Source of the DNA: Bromus sterilis
Lineage: Eukaryota > Streptophyta > Magnoliopsida > Poales > Poaceae
Direction: 5' to 3'
Assembly (NCBI GenBank): GCA_950022295.1
Contig: OX465597.1
Coordinates: 401,455,016 to 401,519,015 of the forward strand
DNA: 64,000 nucleotides
Of the stretch, positions 1-10,227 are shown in pieces; the first letter of the stretch is position 1; every line of letters begins with the position of its first letter. The notes under the pieces are model-generated. The model did not search any database. It had not been told where the DNA came from and saw only the letters and a program-made list of their open reading frames with translations. A program made the translations under genes and the position numbers.

Positions 1-5
1 ACTAG

Positions 6-42
6 TACTCCCTCCGATCTATAATAAATGTCGCTCATTTTA
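6..42 (+). mobile_element. Terminal end of a Stowaway-like MITE (partial)
   Basis: A TA dinucleotide at 6-7 is followed by CTCCCTCCG and an A/T-rich continuation, the terminal inverted repeat style of grass Stowaway (Tc1/Mariner-type) MITEs. The opposite inverted end is not visible nearby, so this is either a truncated MITE or a chance match. It encodes nothing. Confidence 0.4.
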
Positions 43-43
43 C

Positions 44-183
44 AAAGATAAAGGCTAACTTCTGATGGAGCAGAGCGGAGGATCATCGCCTGGACGCTTG
101 GAGGGTGCAGGGGGCAATAGTCCTCCCATTGTATGGATTTGTATCGACCTAGGCCACATATGTTATATGTACTCCTTGTAAGC
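44..183. repeat. Direct repeat copy 1 (about 140 bp)
   Basis: This segment, from ACAAAGATAAAGGCTAA to ACTCCTTGTAAGCC, recurs with a few substitutions and small indels at 599-744. A second pair of short repeats, beginning CAATAGTTTGTCCGA, lies at 531-570 and 1098-1140 with a similar offset (555 against 568 bp). This suggests an old tandem duplication whose middle has been replaced. No coding frame is supported. Confidence 0.7.
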
Positions 184-598
184 CTATCATTATGGCTATA
201 AAGAAAGAGCTCTCGGGAGGCACTCCATGTTATCTTTACACCAAAGCTTTAGCAACATGTTAATCATTATGCTGCAGTATTGATGTACATTAACTTCGTA
301 GTTTGTAGTTCCCCCACCTCAGTTTCTTACGCTTTGAACTGAGCCTTGATCTTACTCCAGGAAACCGTCTAACGTGTATCTTACTCTAGTGATTTATATT
401 CATTCTCTAGTGTTGAAAATTGAGACCGATGGACAAAAGTTTAACTGAAAGCTAAATCGGGAACAGCCGACTGATAATTAGACACACGCGAAAATTATTA
501 CAAGCCATAGTTCAATCGTAGTTGCTGGAGACAATAGTTTGTCCGATCAAGAAAGGAGGCAAGGAAAGGGGTGTTGAAGTTGTGATCCAAATTCAGAT

Positions 599-744
599 AC
601 AAAGATAAAGGCTAATTTCTGATGGAGCAGAGCGGAGGCCCATCGGCTGGACCCTTGGAGGGTGCAGTGGGGCAATAGTACCCCCCATTGTATGGATTTG
701 TATCGACCTAGGCCACACCTGTTATATGTACTCCTTGTAAGCCA
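599..744. repeat. Direct repeat copy 2 (about 145 bp)
   Basis: Second copy of the 44-183 segment, in the same orientation, with scattered substitutions and a few extra bases in the C-run near 688. The interval 184-598 between the copies shows no recognisable gene. Confidence 0.7.
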
Positions 745-976
745 TCACACGAGATAAGTTGATCAGTTGTAAATCCCTTGACATTTGTAACCTCTCTCCT
801 CGACAGTGTAAGTTTGCTGGTTGGCTTCGTTCCTCCTAGTAAATAAAGTTAATGTGCGATTGACTTGCCCAAGATTCATTGTATCAAAGGACTAAAAACA
901 CTTGATTTGTCACCTAGCTGCTTTCCCGCTTTTGGACTGGGCATTGACAGTGAAGACTTGACATTTTCGGATAAGT

Positions 977-997
977 CTCCCTTTTTTGCAAAGGGAG
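977..997. other. Perfect short hairpin
   Basis: CTCCCTTT at 977-984 pairs exactly with AAAGGGAG at 990-997 across a 5-base loop. No gene end can be assigned to it, so its role is unknown. The stretch 745-976 holds nothing I can identify. Confidence 0.4.
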
Positions 998-1290
998 TGC
1001 ACATGCGAGGCTAATATAGCCTAGTCCCCACTCCCACGAAAGATCTTATGTGTATGATGGTTGATTTTGAACTAATAACGAAAATAGCGAAAATACAATA
1101 GTTTGTCCGAACGGGAGAAATGAGGCAACCAAAGGGGAAAGAGATCGTCACGCATACCGACATCCATGAGGGCAGGGTGACTAGAGATTCTGGCGGCGAC
1201 AGCTGCTCCACGAGACGGCGAGAGACGCCGACGGGCCGTAGTTGCTTGCTCCAGTGCTCCCTGAACCCAGATCCGTGGTAGTGGCACAAC

Positions 1291-1791
1291 TCAAGAGTTG
1301 AGATGGGGAGAGAGGATGGGGAAGCGCTGCCCGCGTGAGAGATTTCGGCTGGATACTGAGATGGGATGGCACTGAGCTCCGAATGTATGTATACAGGTGA
1401 AAGAAACCACTAGTTCGGTCCACTCACATACAGGGATACAACACATGCGGATTGGGGCAATGACACCCTCTCCTGGCGACCCCCTCCGATCTCGTACCTC
1501 GTCTTCGAGGGAAACACGCTTGTCGAAGGTTGGTACACGCACGAACACGTCCTCTGTCGTACACGGGAGTGCAACGCATGTCGCCGCGGGCACTTCGATG
1601 TCCGACTTGTCCCTCACCCAGATCTTTGGGCCAAGCGTTCTAGGACCCGCACCGCAGCTCGAGCCACGTCGCCATGGCATCGGTGCGCTACATGTAGCCA
1701 TAGAGGGATCGAACATCTCGGGTTCGTTCGACCCTAGGGTTTCAACCCGTGCAATCATAAATCTATCGTCCTCAATTCTCTCGCCCTTCAT
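1291..1791 (-). CDS. Doubtful hypothetical ORF, 166 codons, in low-copy flank
   Basis: An uninterrupted minus-strand frame starts at 1791 and ends at 1291. It resembles no retrotransposon domain that I know. An eight-codon upstream frame beginning MAERLKQI ends directly before the start codon. The first about 115 codons look more protein-like than the tail, and a possible GT splice donor near 1395 would cut the tail off, so it could be a first exon. It could equally be a gene fragment or chance: the opposite strand is also open for 132 codons over 1397-1795. No signal peptide, membrane segment or motif was recognised. It lies immediately left of element 2. Confidence 0.2.
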   Translation of the reverse strand: MKGERIEDDRFMIARVETLGSNEPEMFDPSMATCSAPMPWRRGSSCGAGPRTLGPKIWVRDKSDIEVPAATCVALPCTTEDVFVRVPTFDKRVSLEDEVRDRRGSPGEGVIAPIRMCCIPVCEWTELVVSFTCIHTFGAQCHPISVSSRNLSRGQRFPILSPHLNS

Positions 1792-1900
1792 TTAGATCTG
1801 TTTGAGGCGCTCGGCCATTTCTGGGAGGCAGAAACGGAGGCGGCGAATGTAGCTAGGATTCCTACTTCCTTTTCCTGGTGGCTGATGATGTGCGAGATGA

Positions 1901-3558
1901 TGATAATGGTTTCTCGCCCTTCGTTGGTTACCCCAAGTGGAAGGTGAGATGTAGGATAGCAGCAAATTTCCCCCTATGTAGAGGATAGGGTTTGTCTCCC
2001 GTAGGACTTCGACAATGATAAGTACGTGATTCGGCAAGTGATGCGCCGTCTGAAAAGAATCACTTGCTTCTCCTAGACTTGCACACAGAGACAAATAACA
2101 TTGCTCCCAACGAAATTTAGAGAGGTTGTCAATCTCTCCGGTCTTGTTGTTTACAAAGGATCAAACGCAAAGGATAATGGCAATGGTGATAACAACTAGA
2201 AAGTAAAAGCAGGAAAATAAAGAGCGTGTAAACAGTGATGAGAATATGGACCGGGGTCTCGTGATGTTCACTAGTGACGTCTCTCTCCCAAAAGACGATA
2301 AAACTGCTATGCGAGGTAAACAAATCACAACTGAGCAATTGACAGGATTAAAAATGCACCGCAATGCTAACTATGCTACAAAGAAAGGAAGAGGTTCAAA
2401 AGTATGGGCGGTACGCCAAAATAAGTAGACCGAAATCCAACTGCATCTACTACTAATCATCCACCTTGAGATATCTATCCAGAGCATCTCGCTGGTATTA
2501 AGTTGCGAGCCCCACCCAAAGTGTAAACCCAAAGCAACAAACAACTGCATTGAAAAGCACTTTGCGTAAATTAAACAATCCATACAACCGCGGTTACAAG
2601 CACCGTTGTTTCCCACCTTGTGGCAACATCACATCCCCTAGACTCATGTTTCTGTCACTCAAGCGTGTCATCGGGGGGCATGAACCCACAACGAGCATAA
2701 CGTTCCCTCTTGGAGTTACTACCTACTACTTGGCCAACGCAATAAACAACAACGGAGAACATGCAAGAATTACTTAGGAACAAAAATATAAAATATAAGA
2801 ACCAAATCTATTACTCAATCACAATCTGAACATAGTCTCATAATCCATCAGATCCCAGCAAACTCATCATAGCAACAACAAAAAATTACATATGTGCCTC
2901 GATCATGTAGGGAAGCTCACGAGGACTAAACCATGAAGAACAAAGAGGGGAGGAGAACATCACATAGGTACTGATCACGGACCCATGGTCCAAGGAAAAC
3001 TACTCACGACACATCCGGGAAGCGTCCATGGTGGAGGGGAAGCTCCCGGAGGTCAATCCTCCCTCCGGCAGGGTGTCGGGAAGAGGTCTGCTGGCGCTCC
3101 CGATCTTGTAAGCACGACGGCGGCGAAACAGATGCGAGATCGCGAAAAAGGGTTCTGTCTTCGGAGGTTTCGCGTCAAAGATTAAATAGGCGAAGGGGGG
3201 CAACCAGGGGGGCCACTAGGGGTCCATGCGCCCCCCTAGCGCGACCAGACCCTAGGTTGCGCCAGGTGGCCTCCTGGGTCCCTGGTGGTGGCCCTCTGGC
3301 CCCACTTTAGTGATTCTGGAAGGTTCCGTTGCGCTGATTTTTAATCCGATTTTTCCAGAATTTTCTGAGCATTTTTAATATGGGGGAAACTTGGAATAGA
3401 AAAACAGCAGAAAACAGGAACTGGCACTGTGGTGCACTGAGTTAATAAGTTAGTCCAAATATGATCAAAATTGTAGGAAAGTGTATCTATATTATAGCAA
3501 TATCACACAAAACATGCATGGAGCAAGCATAAATTATAGATACGTTTGGGACGTATCA
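1901..3558 (-). repeat. LTR family A, 3' LTR of element 2
   Basis: In minus orientation it begins TGATACGTCCCAAACG (right end, 3558) and ends near ATTATCA (left end, 1901), 1658 bp. A TATA-like TATTTAA lies near 3181-3189 on the minus strand. The GC-rich inverted repeat found upstream of TATA in the other LTRs is present but decayed around 3230-3262. The PPT of the element adjoins its right end, which makes this a 3' LTR. The left boundary is uncertain by a few bases because three extra bases follow TGAT relative to sister LTRs. Together with 3628-5208 it forms a large inverted repeat. Confidence 0.85.
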
Positions 3559-3632
3559 ACATCCCCAAGCTTAATTCCTGCTCGTCCTCGAGTAGGTAAA
3601 TGATAACAAGCATAATTTCTGTGGTGACATGC
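3559..3632 (-). other. Polypurine tract and adjoining 3' internal end of element 2
   Basis: Read on the minus strand this is the 3' end of the internal region, with AAGCTTGGGGATGT directly before the LTR. The same sequence precedes the LTRs at 10228 and, in minus orientation, follows the LTR ending at 41334. It serves as the plus-strand DNA primer in reverse transcription. It breaks off at CATGC (3628-3632), where element 1's LTR begins. Confidence 0.85.
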
Positions 3633-5208
3633 ATGTTTTGTGTGATATTGCTATGTTCTAGATACACTTTCATACATTTTTGATCATATTTGGACTAACC
3701 TATTAACTCAGTGCACCCCAGTGCCAGTTCCTGTTTTCTGCTGTTTTTCTATTTCAGTTTTCCCCCATATAAAAAGTGCCAGAAAAATTCGGGAAAATTC
3801 AGATAAAAAATCAGCGTGGAGGAAGCTTCGCGAAGAGCCCGGGAGGGGCCAGAGGGGAGCCAGGGGGGCCTAGGCGGCCACCCGGCGCGGCCCCACACCT
3901 GGCCGCGCCAGGGGGGCGCCTGGGGCCCCTGGTCCACCTCTGGATGCCCCCCTTCGCCTATTTATTCTCCGTCACGGGAAAACTCCAGAAGAGGAACCCT
4001 ATTCCGCGAACTTGCCTCTGTTCCGCCGCCGCCGCGCTTCTGAAGATCGGGAGCACCAGAAGACCTCTTCCCGGCACCCTGCCGGAGGGAGGATTGACGT
4101 CCGGGAGTCTCCTCTCCACCATGGATGCTCCCCGGATGCCTCGTGAGTAGTTTTCCTTGGACCATGGGTCCGTGATCAGTAGCTATGTGATGTTCTCTTC
4201 CCCTCTTTGATCTTCATTGTTTAGACCTCGTGAGCTGCCCTACATGATCGAGGCACCTTTGTAATAGTTCTGCTATTGCTATGTTCAGTTTGATAGGATC
4301 TGATGGATTATGAGATTATGTTCAGATTGTGATAGAGTAATATATTTGGTTTTTATCTCTTATCTTTTTGTTCCTAAGTAATTCTTGCATGTTCTCCGTT
4401 GCTGTTTATTGCTTTGGCCAAGTAGTAGGTAGTGACTTCAAGAGGGAACGTTGTGCTAGATTGTGGGTTCATGCCCCCCGATGACACGCTTGAGTGACAG
4501 AAACATGAGTCTAGGGGATGTGCTGTTGCCACAAGGGGGAAAACAACGGTGCTTGTGACCGCGGTCACAAGGCTTGTTTACTTTACGCAGAGTTCTTTTT
4601 AATGCAGCTGTCTGTTGCTTTGGGTTTACACTTTGGGTGGGGCTCGCAACTTAATACCAGCGAGATGTTCTGGATAGATATCTCAAGGTGGATGATTAGT
4701 AGTAGATGCAGATGGATTTCGGTCTACTTATCTTGGCGTACTACCTGTGCTTTTGAACCTCGTCCTTTCTTTTGTAGCATAGTTAGCATTGCGGTGCGTT
4801 CATAATCCTGTCAATTGCCTTTCTGTAATTTGTTTACCTCGCATAGCAATTTTATCGTCTTTTGGGAGAGAGACATCACTAGCGAACATCACGTATCCCG
4901 GTCCATATCCTCATTATTGTTTCCATGCTATATTTACTTTACTGCTTTTACTTGCTATCATTATCCCTTGCATTTTATCCTTGTGAACAACAAGACCGGA
5001 GAGATTGACAACCTCTCTGAACTTCGTTGGGAACAAAGTTATCTGTGTCTGTGTGTAGGTCCGGGTCAGTTGCGCTGCTGACACCTACTTATCATCTCTG
5101 GAGTCCTGCTGGAGACAAACCTTGGTATCTTCACCGAGGGAAAACTGCTGCTGCACTACATCTCAACCATCCACTTGGGGTAACCAACAAAGGGGCGAGA
5201 AGCCATCA
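3628..5208 (+). repeat. 5' LTR of element 1, truncated at its start
   Basis: It aligns with the 3' LTR from base 39 onward (1581 against 1620 bp) and ends AGCCATCA at 5208. A GC-rich hairpin has arms GGCGCGGCC at 3884-3892 and GGCCGCGCC at 3901-3909. A TATA-like TATTTAT lies at 3958-3964, in a spacing seen in the other LTRs. The promoter probably lay here, but the missing first 38 bases include an integrase recognition end. Confidence 0.9.
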
Positions 5209-5219
5209 AGCAAGTTTTC

Positions 5220-5237
5220 TGGCGCCGTTTCCGGGGA
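5220..5237 (+). other. Primer binding site, tRNA-Asp type (element 1)
   Basis: TGGCGCCGTTTCCGGGGA lies 11 bases after the LTR. It is complementary to the 3' end of plant tRNA-Asp (GUC) except for one T in place of G, and marks where minus-strand DNA synthesis starts. Confidence 0.9.
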
Positions 5238-5370
5238 CTCCAAGTGCTACGATAGGGGAGTTGCACCCTATCCTTTACCTTTTTTTTAGTCTTGTTAGTT
5301 TATCTTTCAGTTTTTATCTTTGTGTCTTTTATCAAAAACTAAAAAAAAATCTGCCACACTTGCTGCCACT

Positions 5371-6351
5371 ATGGGTTCCACTGAAAACACCAAGTTGTGT
5401 GACTTCACTAGTCACAACAACCAAGACTTTATCTGCACTCCCATTGCCACACCTGCCACTTCAGCTACCTCTTATGAAATTAGACCTGCTTTGCTAAACC
5501 TTGTTATGAGAGATCAATTCTCTGGTGCTGGAGATGATGCTGCTTTACACTTGAATAATTTTGTTGAATTATGTGATATGCAAAAGTATAAAGAAGTAGA
5601 AGGTGATGTTGTTAGGCTCAAGCTCTTTCCTTTCTCTTTAAGGGGAGATGCTAAAATCTGGTTTCAATATTTGCCTAGAAATAGCATAGATTCTTGGGAT
5701 AAGTGCAAAGATGCTTTTATAGGGAAGTACTACCCTCCTGCTAAGATTATCCAATTGAAGAGTAATATTATGAATTTTAAGCAATTGGATAATGAACACG
5801 TTGCCCAAGCTTGGGAACGAATGAAATCTCTTGTTAAGAAATGCCCTAAACATGGTTCGACTACTTGGATGGTTATCCAGACTTTTTATGCAGGCTTGAA
5901 CTTTACCTCGCGGAACCTGTTAGATTCGGCCGCGGGAGGAACCTTTATGTCAACTACACTTGGTGCTGCCACGAAGCTTCTCGATGAAATGATGACCAAT
6001 TATTCCCAATGGCACACCGAACGCGCTCCAACAGGTAGGAAGGTAAATTCTGTCGAGGAAATTACCTCCCTCAATGAAAAAGTTGACTTAATTATGTCTC
6101 TACTTACCAAGCAACCCTCTATTGATCCTCATGATGTTCCTTTAAATTCTTTGGTTGCCCAAGAACAAGTAGATGTGAACTTTATTGCTAGAAACAACTT
6201 CAACAACAATGCTTATAGGGAAATTTTTTCTAGCAATCCTAGACCGTTTCCATCCAACTATGGGAACAACAACACCTACCCTAGCAACAAGAACCCCTCC
6301 TCTGAATTAGAGACTTTATCACTACCCAAAAAGCCTTCAACAAAAATGTAG
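5371..6351 (+). pseudogene. gag: gag of element 1 (capsid part), frameshifted
   Basis: Retrotransposon Gag would form the virus-like particle. The start chosen is the ATG at 5371, because an extra 17 codons upstream fall in untranslated leader and poly-A sequence. The capsid domain (about residues 50-210) has the Gag-family block with GDAKIWFQYLP, followed by AQAWERMKSL, as in Athila-type elements. No zinc knuckle is seen. After residue about 308 the frame is lost. Compared with element 2 (around 14110-14140), 13 bases are missing between two short TTAGA/CTAGA-like repeats, so the last residues before the stop at 6349-6351 are out of frame. Downstream, further stops occur at TAG 6543 and TAA near 6687. 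It is not functional. Confidence 0.85.
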
Positions 6352-7394
6352 AAGAGAAATTAGCTAAAATAGATAATCTCTCTTTGAAGGTAGAAAGCTT
6401 AGCCCTTGATATTGAGATGCTTAAAATTAGAACCTCTCCCCTTGAGGAGAATAAGGCCACTCCTATTAATGCTATCCAGTTACAAATCAATGAAAATATT
6501 AGGATGATGGCTAAACTTAAAGAAAGATGGGCTAGAGAAAAATAGGAAGAGGATAGAATTAAGAGCCTTCCTACACACCACATAGTTGCCACTATCCAAA
6601 TTGTTGAGGACACTCAAACTATTAGCACCCAATGCACTCCTAGTCCCGTTGGACCTATTAATGGTGATGCTAATACCTCAACCATATAAAAAGAAACTCC
6701 TATGAACATAGAGGGTTTCAAACAAGTGAGCCTAGATGACACTACTACCACCTTTGATAGTAGTGATATTGATTTTGATAGTTGTACCCTCTCAGAAGTT
6801 ATTAGCTTGCTACACAAAATGTCTAGAGACCCCCACACTAGCACACTTAATCTTGCCTTCACGGAGCATATCACAAATGCTCTCATCAAAGCTAGGGAGG
6901 AGAAGCTTAGAGTAGAAGCCTCCATACCTAGGAAGCTAGATGATTGTTGGGACCCTATGATCAAAATTAAATGGAATAACTTATCTTGCTATGCTTTATG
7001 TGATGTTGGAGCTAGTACCTCCGTTATGCCCAAAAGAATATTTGATATGTTTGAATTGAAGCCTTTTGAGCCTTGTTCTTTTGGTGTTCGTCTTGTTGAT
7101 TCTTCCATAAAGAAACCTTTGGGGAAGATCGACGATGTTCTTATCATTGTCAATGACTACTATGTTCCCGTCGATTTTATTGTTATGGATATAGAGTGTG
7201 AACCTTTATGTCCAATTATTTTGGGACGTCCTTTTCTTCGCACCATTGGTGCGGTTATTGACATGAAAGAGGGGAATATTAAATTCCAATTCCCATTCAA
7301 AAAGGGGATGGAACACTTCCCTAGAAAGAAAATCAAGTTACCTTTTGAGTCCGTTACACGGGCTAGTTATTCTCTTTCTCTTGATAAAACTTGA
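6352..7394 (+). pseudogene. gag 3' part and aspartic protease of element 1
   Basis: After the frameshift, the linker region related to element 2 codons at 13700-14127 continues with two in-frame stops. A clean frame then runs from 6702 to 7394 (230 codons). It holds a retropepsin-like aspartic protease: the active-site block CDVGASTSVMP near residue 97 and the second block IILGRPFL near residue 175, in the usual spacing. Protease would cleave the Gag polyprotein. The frame ends normally at 7392-7394 and is followed not by RT but by noncoding DNA, the same arrangement as in element 2. One stop (TAG at 6543) fits CAG to TAG, the change expected from methyl-cytosine deamination. Confidence 0.8.
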
Positions 7395-7966
7395 TTCTTC
7401 TTTTTGCATCATGCCTAGCTAATGGCTTTAAAGAAGCGCTTTCGGGAGGCAGCCCGCAACGAATTTATGTGTTTCTTTTTGCTTTTTTGTGTATTGATGA
7501 TTGTTACTTCTGTAGCAACATCATTGTATATTTATTTTTCAGCTTTGTGCCAAGTTATAGCCTCTTACGGCAAGGGAAGTAAAAGTTGTGACATGCTGTC
7601 CAGAAAACAGATTCTGTCCTCGTGACCAGAAAAATTCCAGAAAACTCCCAGTTCATCTTTTTGAGCTGAAATTTTTACACAGTATGCTCTATACAATTAC
7701 GAAACTTCCGTATGTTCTGAGTTTTTTGATTTGAGCTGCAGAAGTGCCCCTAAAAAATACTTTACTATCTGCTGTTCTGTTTTTCACAGATTCTGCCACG
7801 TTTTGTCTCTCCTTACTTTTGCAAACCTTCAGCTTGCTTTTTCTTTGCAAAAACTTTTTGGCACTCTTGACAAACAGTAGATCTTCAAGATTATCTTTAT
7901 ATCCAGTGGGGAAAAATTATTTATTAAGGGTACTAACCTCTCTAATCAGCTTATAATGAGTTATGT

Positions 7967-8209
7967 ATGAAGGGAGTTTTCAAGTGTGCGATGGAAGATG
8001 ATGAAAGAAGATCCAGGAGTGTCAAGCGCTCAAGCTTGAGGATGCCCCCATGCATCCCCAATAAATATTCAAGGATACTCAAGCGTCTAAGCTTGGGGAC
8101 GCCCACGTGCATCCCCTTCTCCATCAACAATCATCAGTTCGTCCTTCATCTCACTATATTTTTATCACTTCATGCGTTATGTGCTATGCTTGGAGCGTCT
8201 CGCTCTTAG
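7967..8209 (+). CDS. Conserved 80-codon small ORF in 3' region (element 1 copy)
   Basis: Starts MKGVFKCAMEDDE and ends CAMLGASRS. Copies in element 2 (12226-12468) and element I (62667-62909) have the same start, length and stop; the copy in element C is frameshifted. The N-terminal half is basic (RRSRSVKRSS, KYSRILKRLS). Near residues 55-75 there is a short hydrophobic stretch that could be a membrane segment. No family is recognised. The same DNA forms two hairpins, so conservation could come from RNA structure and not from protein. Translation from so far downstream in the genomic RNA would need an internal start or a spliced RNA. Confidence 0.45.
   Translation: MKGVFKCAMEDDERRSRSVKRSSLRMPPCIPNKYSRILKRLSLGTPTCIPFSINNHQFVLHLTIFLSLHALCAMLGASRS
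8031..8121 (+). repeat. Two PPT-like hairpin repeats
   Basis: Two related units start AAGCTTGAGGATG (about 8031) and AAGCTTGGGGACG (about 8090). Each is followed within 10 bases by GCATCCCC, which pairs back to the G-rich start. The head AAGCTTGGGGA is identical to the element's own PPT at 10214-10224. Counterparts exist in elements 2, C and I, with the stem kept although bases change. Confidence 0.6.
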
Positions 8210-10213
8210 GTTTTGTTTTTAGTTTTATTTAGCTTTGCTTGCTGTTCATAACAAGTTAGATCCTTTCTTACTTTGTGTGGTAGAGAAACACGCTCCACTT
8301 TCAAAATTTAGAACACATCATAGGATTTTTCCTGCCTATCTTTTTGCTGTTGTGTGTTTTTTATCTTTTCGTAGCTATTGCCATGTTTAGTTTTAGTCTT
8401 AGTTTTTTTAGCAAGAGCCTTGTCTTTTGTTTAGTTTGTTGCTGCAACTCTTTTTAGTTTTCATGTTTATCTTGTTAAGAGAGTTAGTTGTTGCACTGAA
8501 TTGTGTCTTGTCTTGAAAGTAGGTAATTGAGGTTGCTATTTAATTTTAGTAGTAGCTTGTAATAGTTTTGAGGTATTGATGTGAGTAATGTTTGAACTTT
8601 TGTTGTCAAGAGCTCTAGCCTATTAGTGATAGGTGTCGTATTTTGCGCAATCCGTGTGTATTTTCAAAACCTACAAAACTAGTTGAGAACTCTAGCTACT
8701 AGATGGATCACTAATCTTTGGAGGGATCGAATATTAGAGAACACTCACGTACCATGAGTCGAGGATGCGCAAGGATAACCAAACCCCCATACACTCCTCC
8801 TCGGGGTACTTGTCTCTTTGTGAACCTCCTTATTAGATTGAGAGTTACCGATAATAAGTGCATGAGTTCTTCGGACTAATGTAAGTATTGAAAGTTGACA
8901 CTTCCACCTTCCCATATTTTGCTAGCCTCTCCCGTGCCGTGCATTGCCTTCTTCTCACTCCGAGAGTTGGTGTCCACCTTTGCCGGTACATCCAAACCCT
9001 TGGCATGATACGCTCTGTCATCATAAACATCCTTATATCTTTCCTCAAAACAGCCACCATACCTACCTATCAAGGCATTTCCATAGCCTTTCCGAGATAT
9101 ATTGCCATGCAACATCCACCTCTTCATGACTTGATCTTCATGTCATACATGTTCCTGCTACACTGGCAGCGACATACATTGCATACATCATGTAGTTACA
9201 TCTTCTTTATGTTTGAGTACCTTGTAAAGTGTACAAGATCTTCTATACTTCTTGTAAAATAGAGTGTTGCCCTTAAGTGAGGAAAAAATCCCAAAGTGGA
9301 CAAAATAAAAGATCCCAAAGAGGACAAATGAGAGTTAAATAGAAAGAGCCATTGAGGCCACCAAAAAAATACAAAAAATAGAAAAAAGAGAAAAATAAAT
9401 AAAAAGAGAGAAAGGGGCAACACTACTATCCTTTTGAGAGATCCACACTAGCACTCCCTTTATATCCTTGTACTCCATAGAGATGATCGTTATGCATATA
9501 GCTATGTGGGGACCTTCACACTATAGAACTTGGCTTGCATATTCCAAGGACGAGCCTCCTCAAACGAGCTCTAGGTCTTCATGAGCGAGCAAGTTAGATG
9601 CACCCCCACTAGTTCCATTGGAGAGCTTCTTAGCTCGTATGTGCATCCGTTGCATGGCAATCCCTACTCCTCACATCATATCTATCATTTGGCATCTCTT
9701 GCCTATGATTGTCCTCATTGATGTGAGCCTTTCTCTTCCTTTTTGTCTTCCTCCTCCACCATATTTCTCTCTTTGCCATCCTAAGTGTCAACTCTCGTGC
9801 TTACGCTCATCCATTGCATGAGTGCTCGAAATATCGAAAAGGAGTGGATCAAATTGATTTGTACCTGGCTAGTGGTCTGGGGACGAGTCAAGATAAGATT
9901 CCAAAGAATACCAAGTGTGAAACTTTAGTAGATTGAGTTCTCAACACAAAAATACTTTTTTCTCGTATTCCCTATCCCCCTTCTTGCACGCAAACACCAT
10001 TTGGAGACATTCGAGTCACGTACAGCGAGAGCTCTTGCACCTAATGTTCTTTTGTTACTTGTTTCAATGCTAATATAGACTCTTGCATGTTATGACTTGA
10101 ATTGAATCTCTAACCTTGATTGCTTTACTTTTCAAAGTTCTTTTATGGTTGCTAGCATGTCACCACAGAAATTATGTTGTTATCATTTACATACTCGAGG
10201 ACGAGCAGGAATT

Positions 10214-10227
10214 AAGCTTGGGGATGT
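10214..10227 (+). other. Polypurine tract (element 1)
   Basis: AAGCTTGGGGATGT directly precedes the 3' LTR and is the expected primer for plus-strand DNA synthesis. Confidence 0.85.

Larger units (their letters stand above)
7395..10213 (+). other. Long 3' noncoding region of element 1
   Basis: This region lacks pol. It is shared, in part or whole, with 11848-13034 (minus), 41350-44110 (minus) and 62173-64000 (plus), so it belongs to all family A elements whatever their coding cargo. It contains the 80-codon small ORF at 7967-8209 and two PPT-like hairpins at 8031-8121. An A/G-rich stretch lies at 9280-9420. No other gene is visible. Confidence 0.8.

Noticed and set aside
1397..1795. Plus-strand frame of 132 codons
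   Set aside because: It overlaps the minus-strand frame in the same GC-richer DNA and shows no recognisable protein character; one of the two, or both, must be chance.
9196..9423. Minus-strand frame rich in Phe and Leu
   Set aside because: It is the reverse of an A-rich tract in the 3' noncoding region and not conserved as a frame in the other copies.
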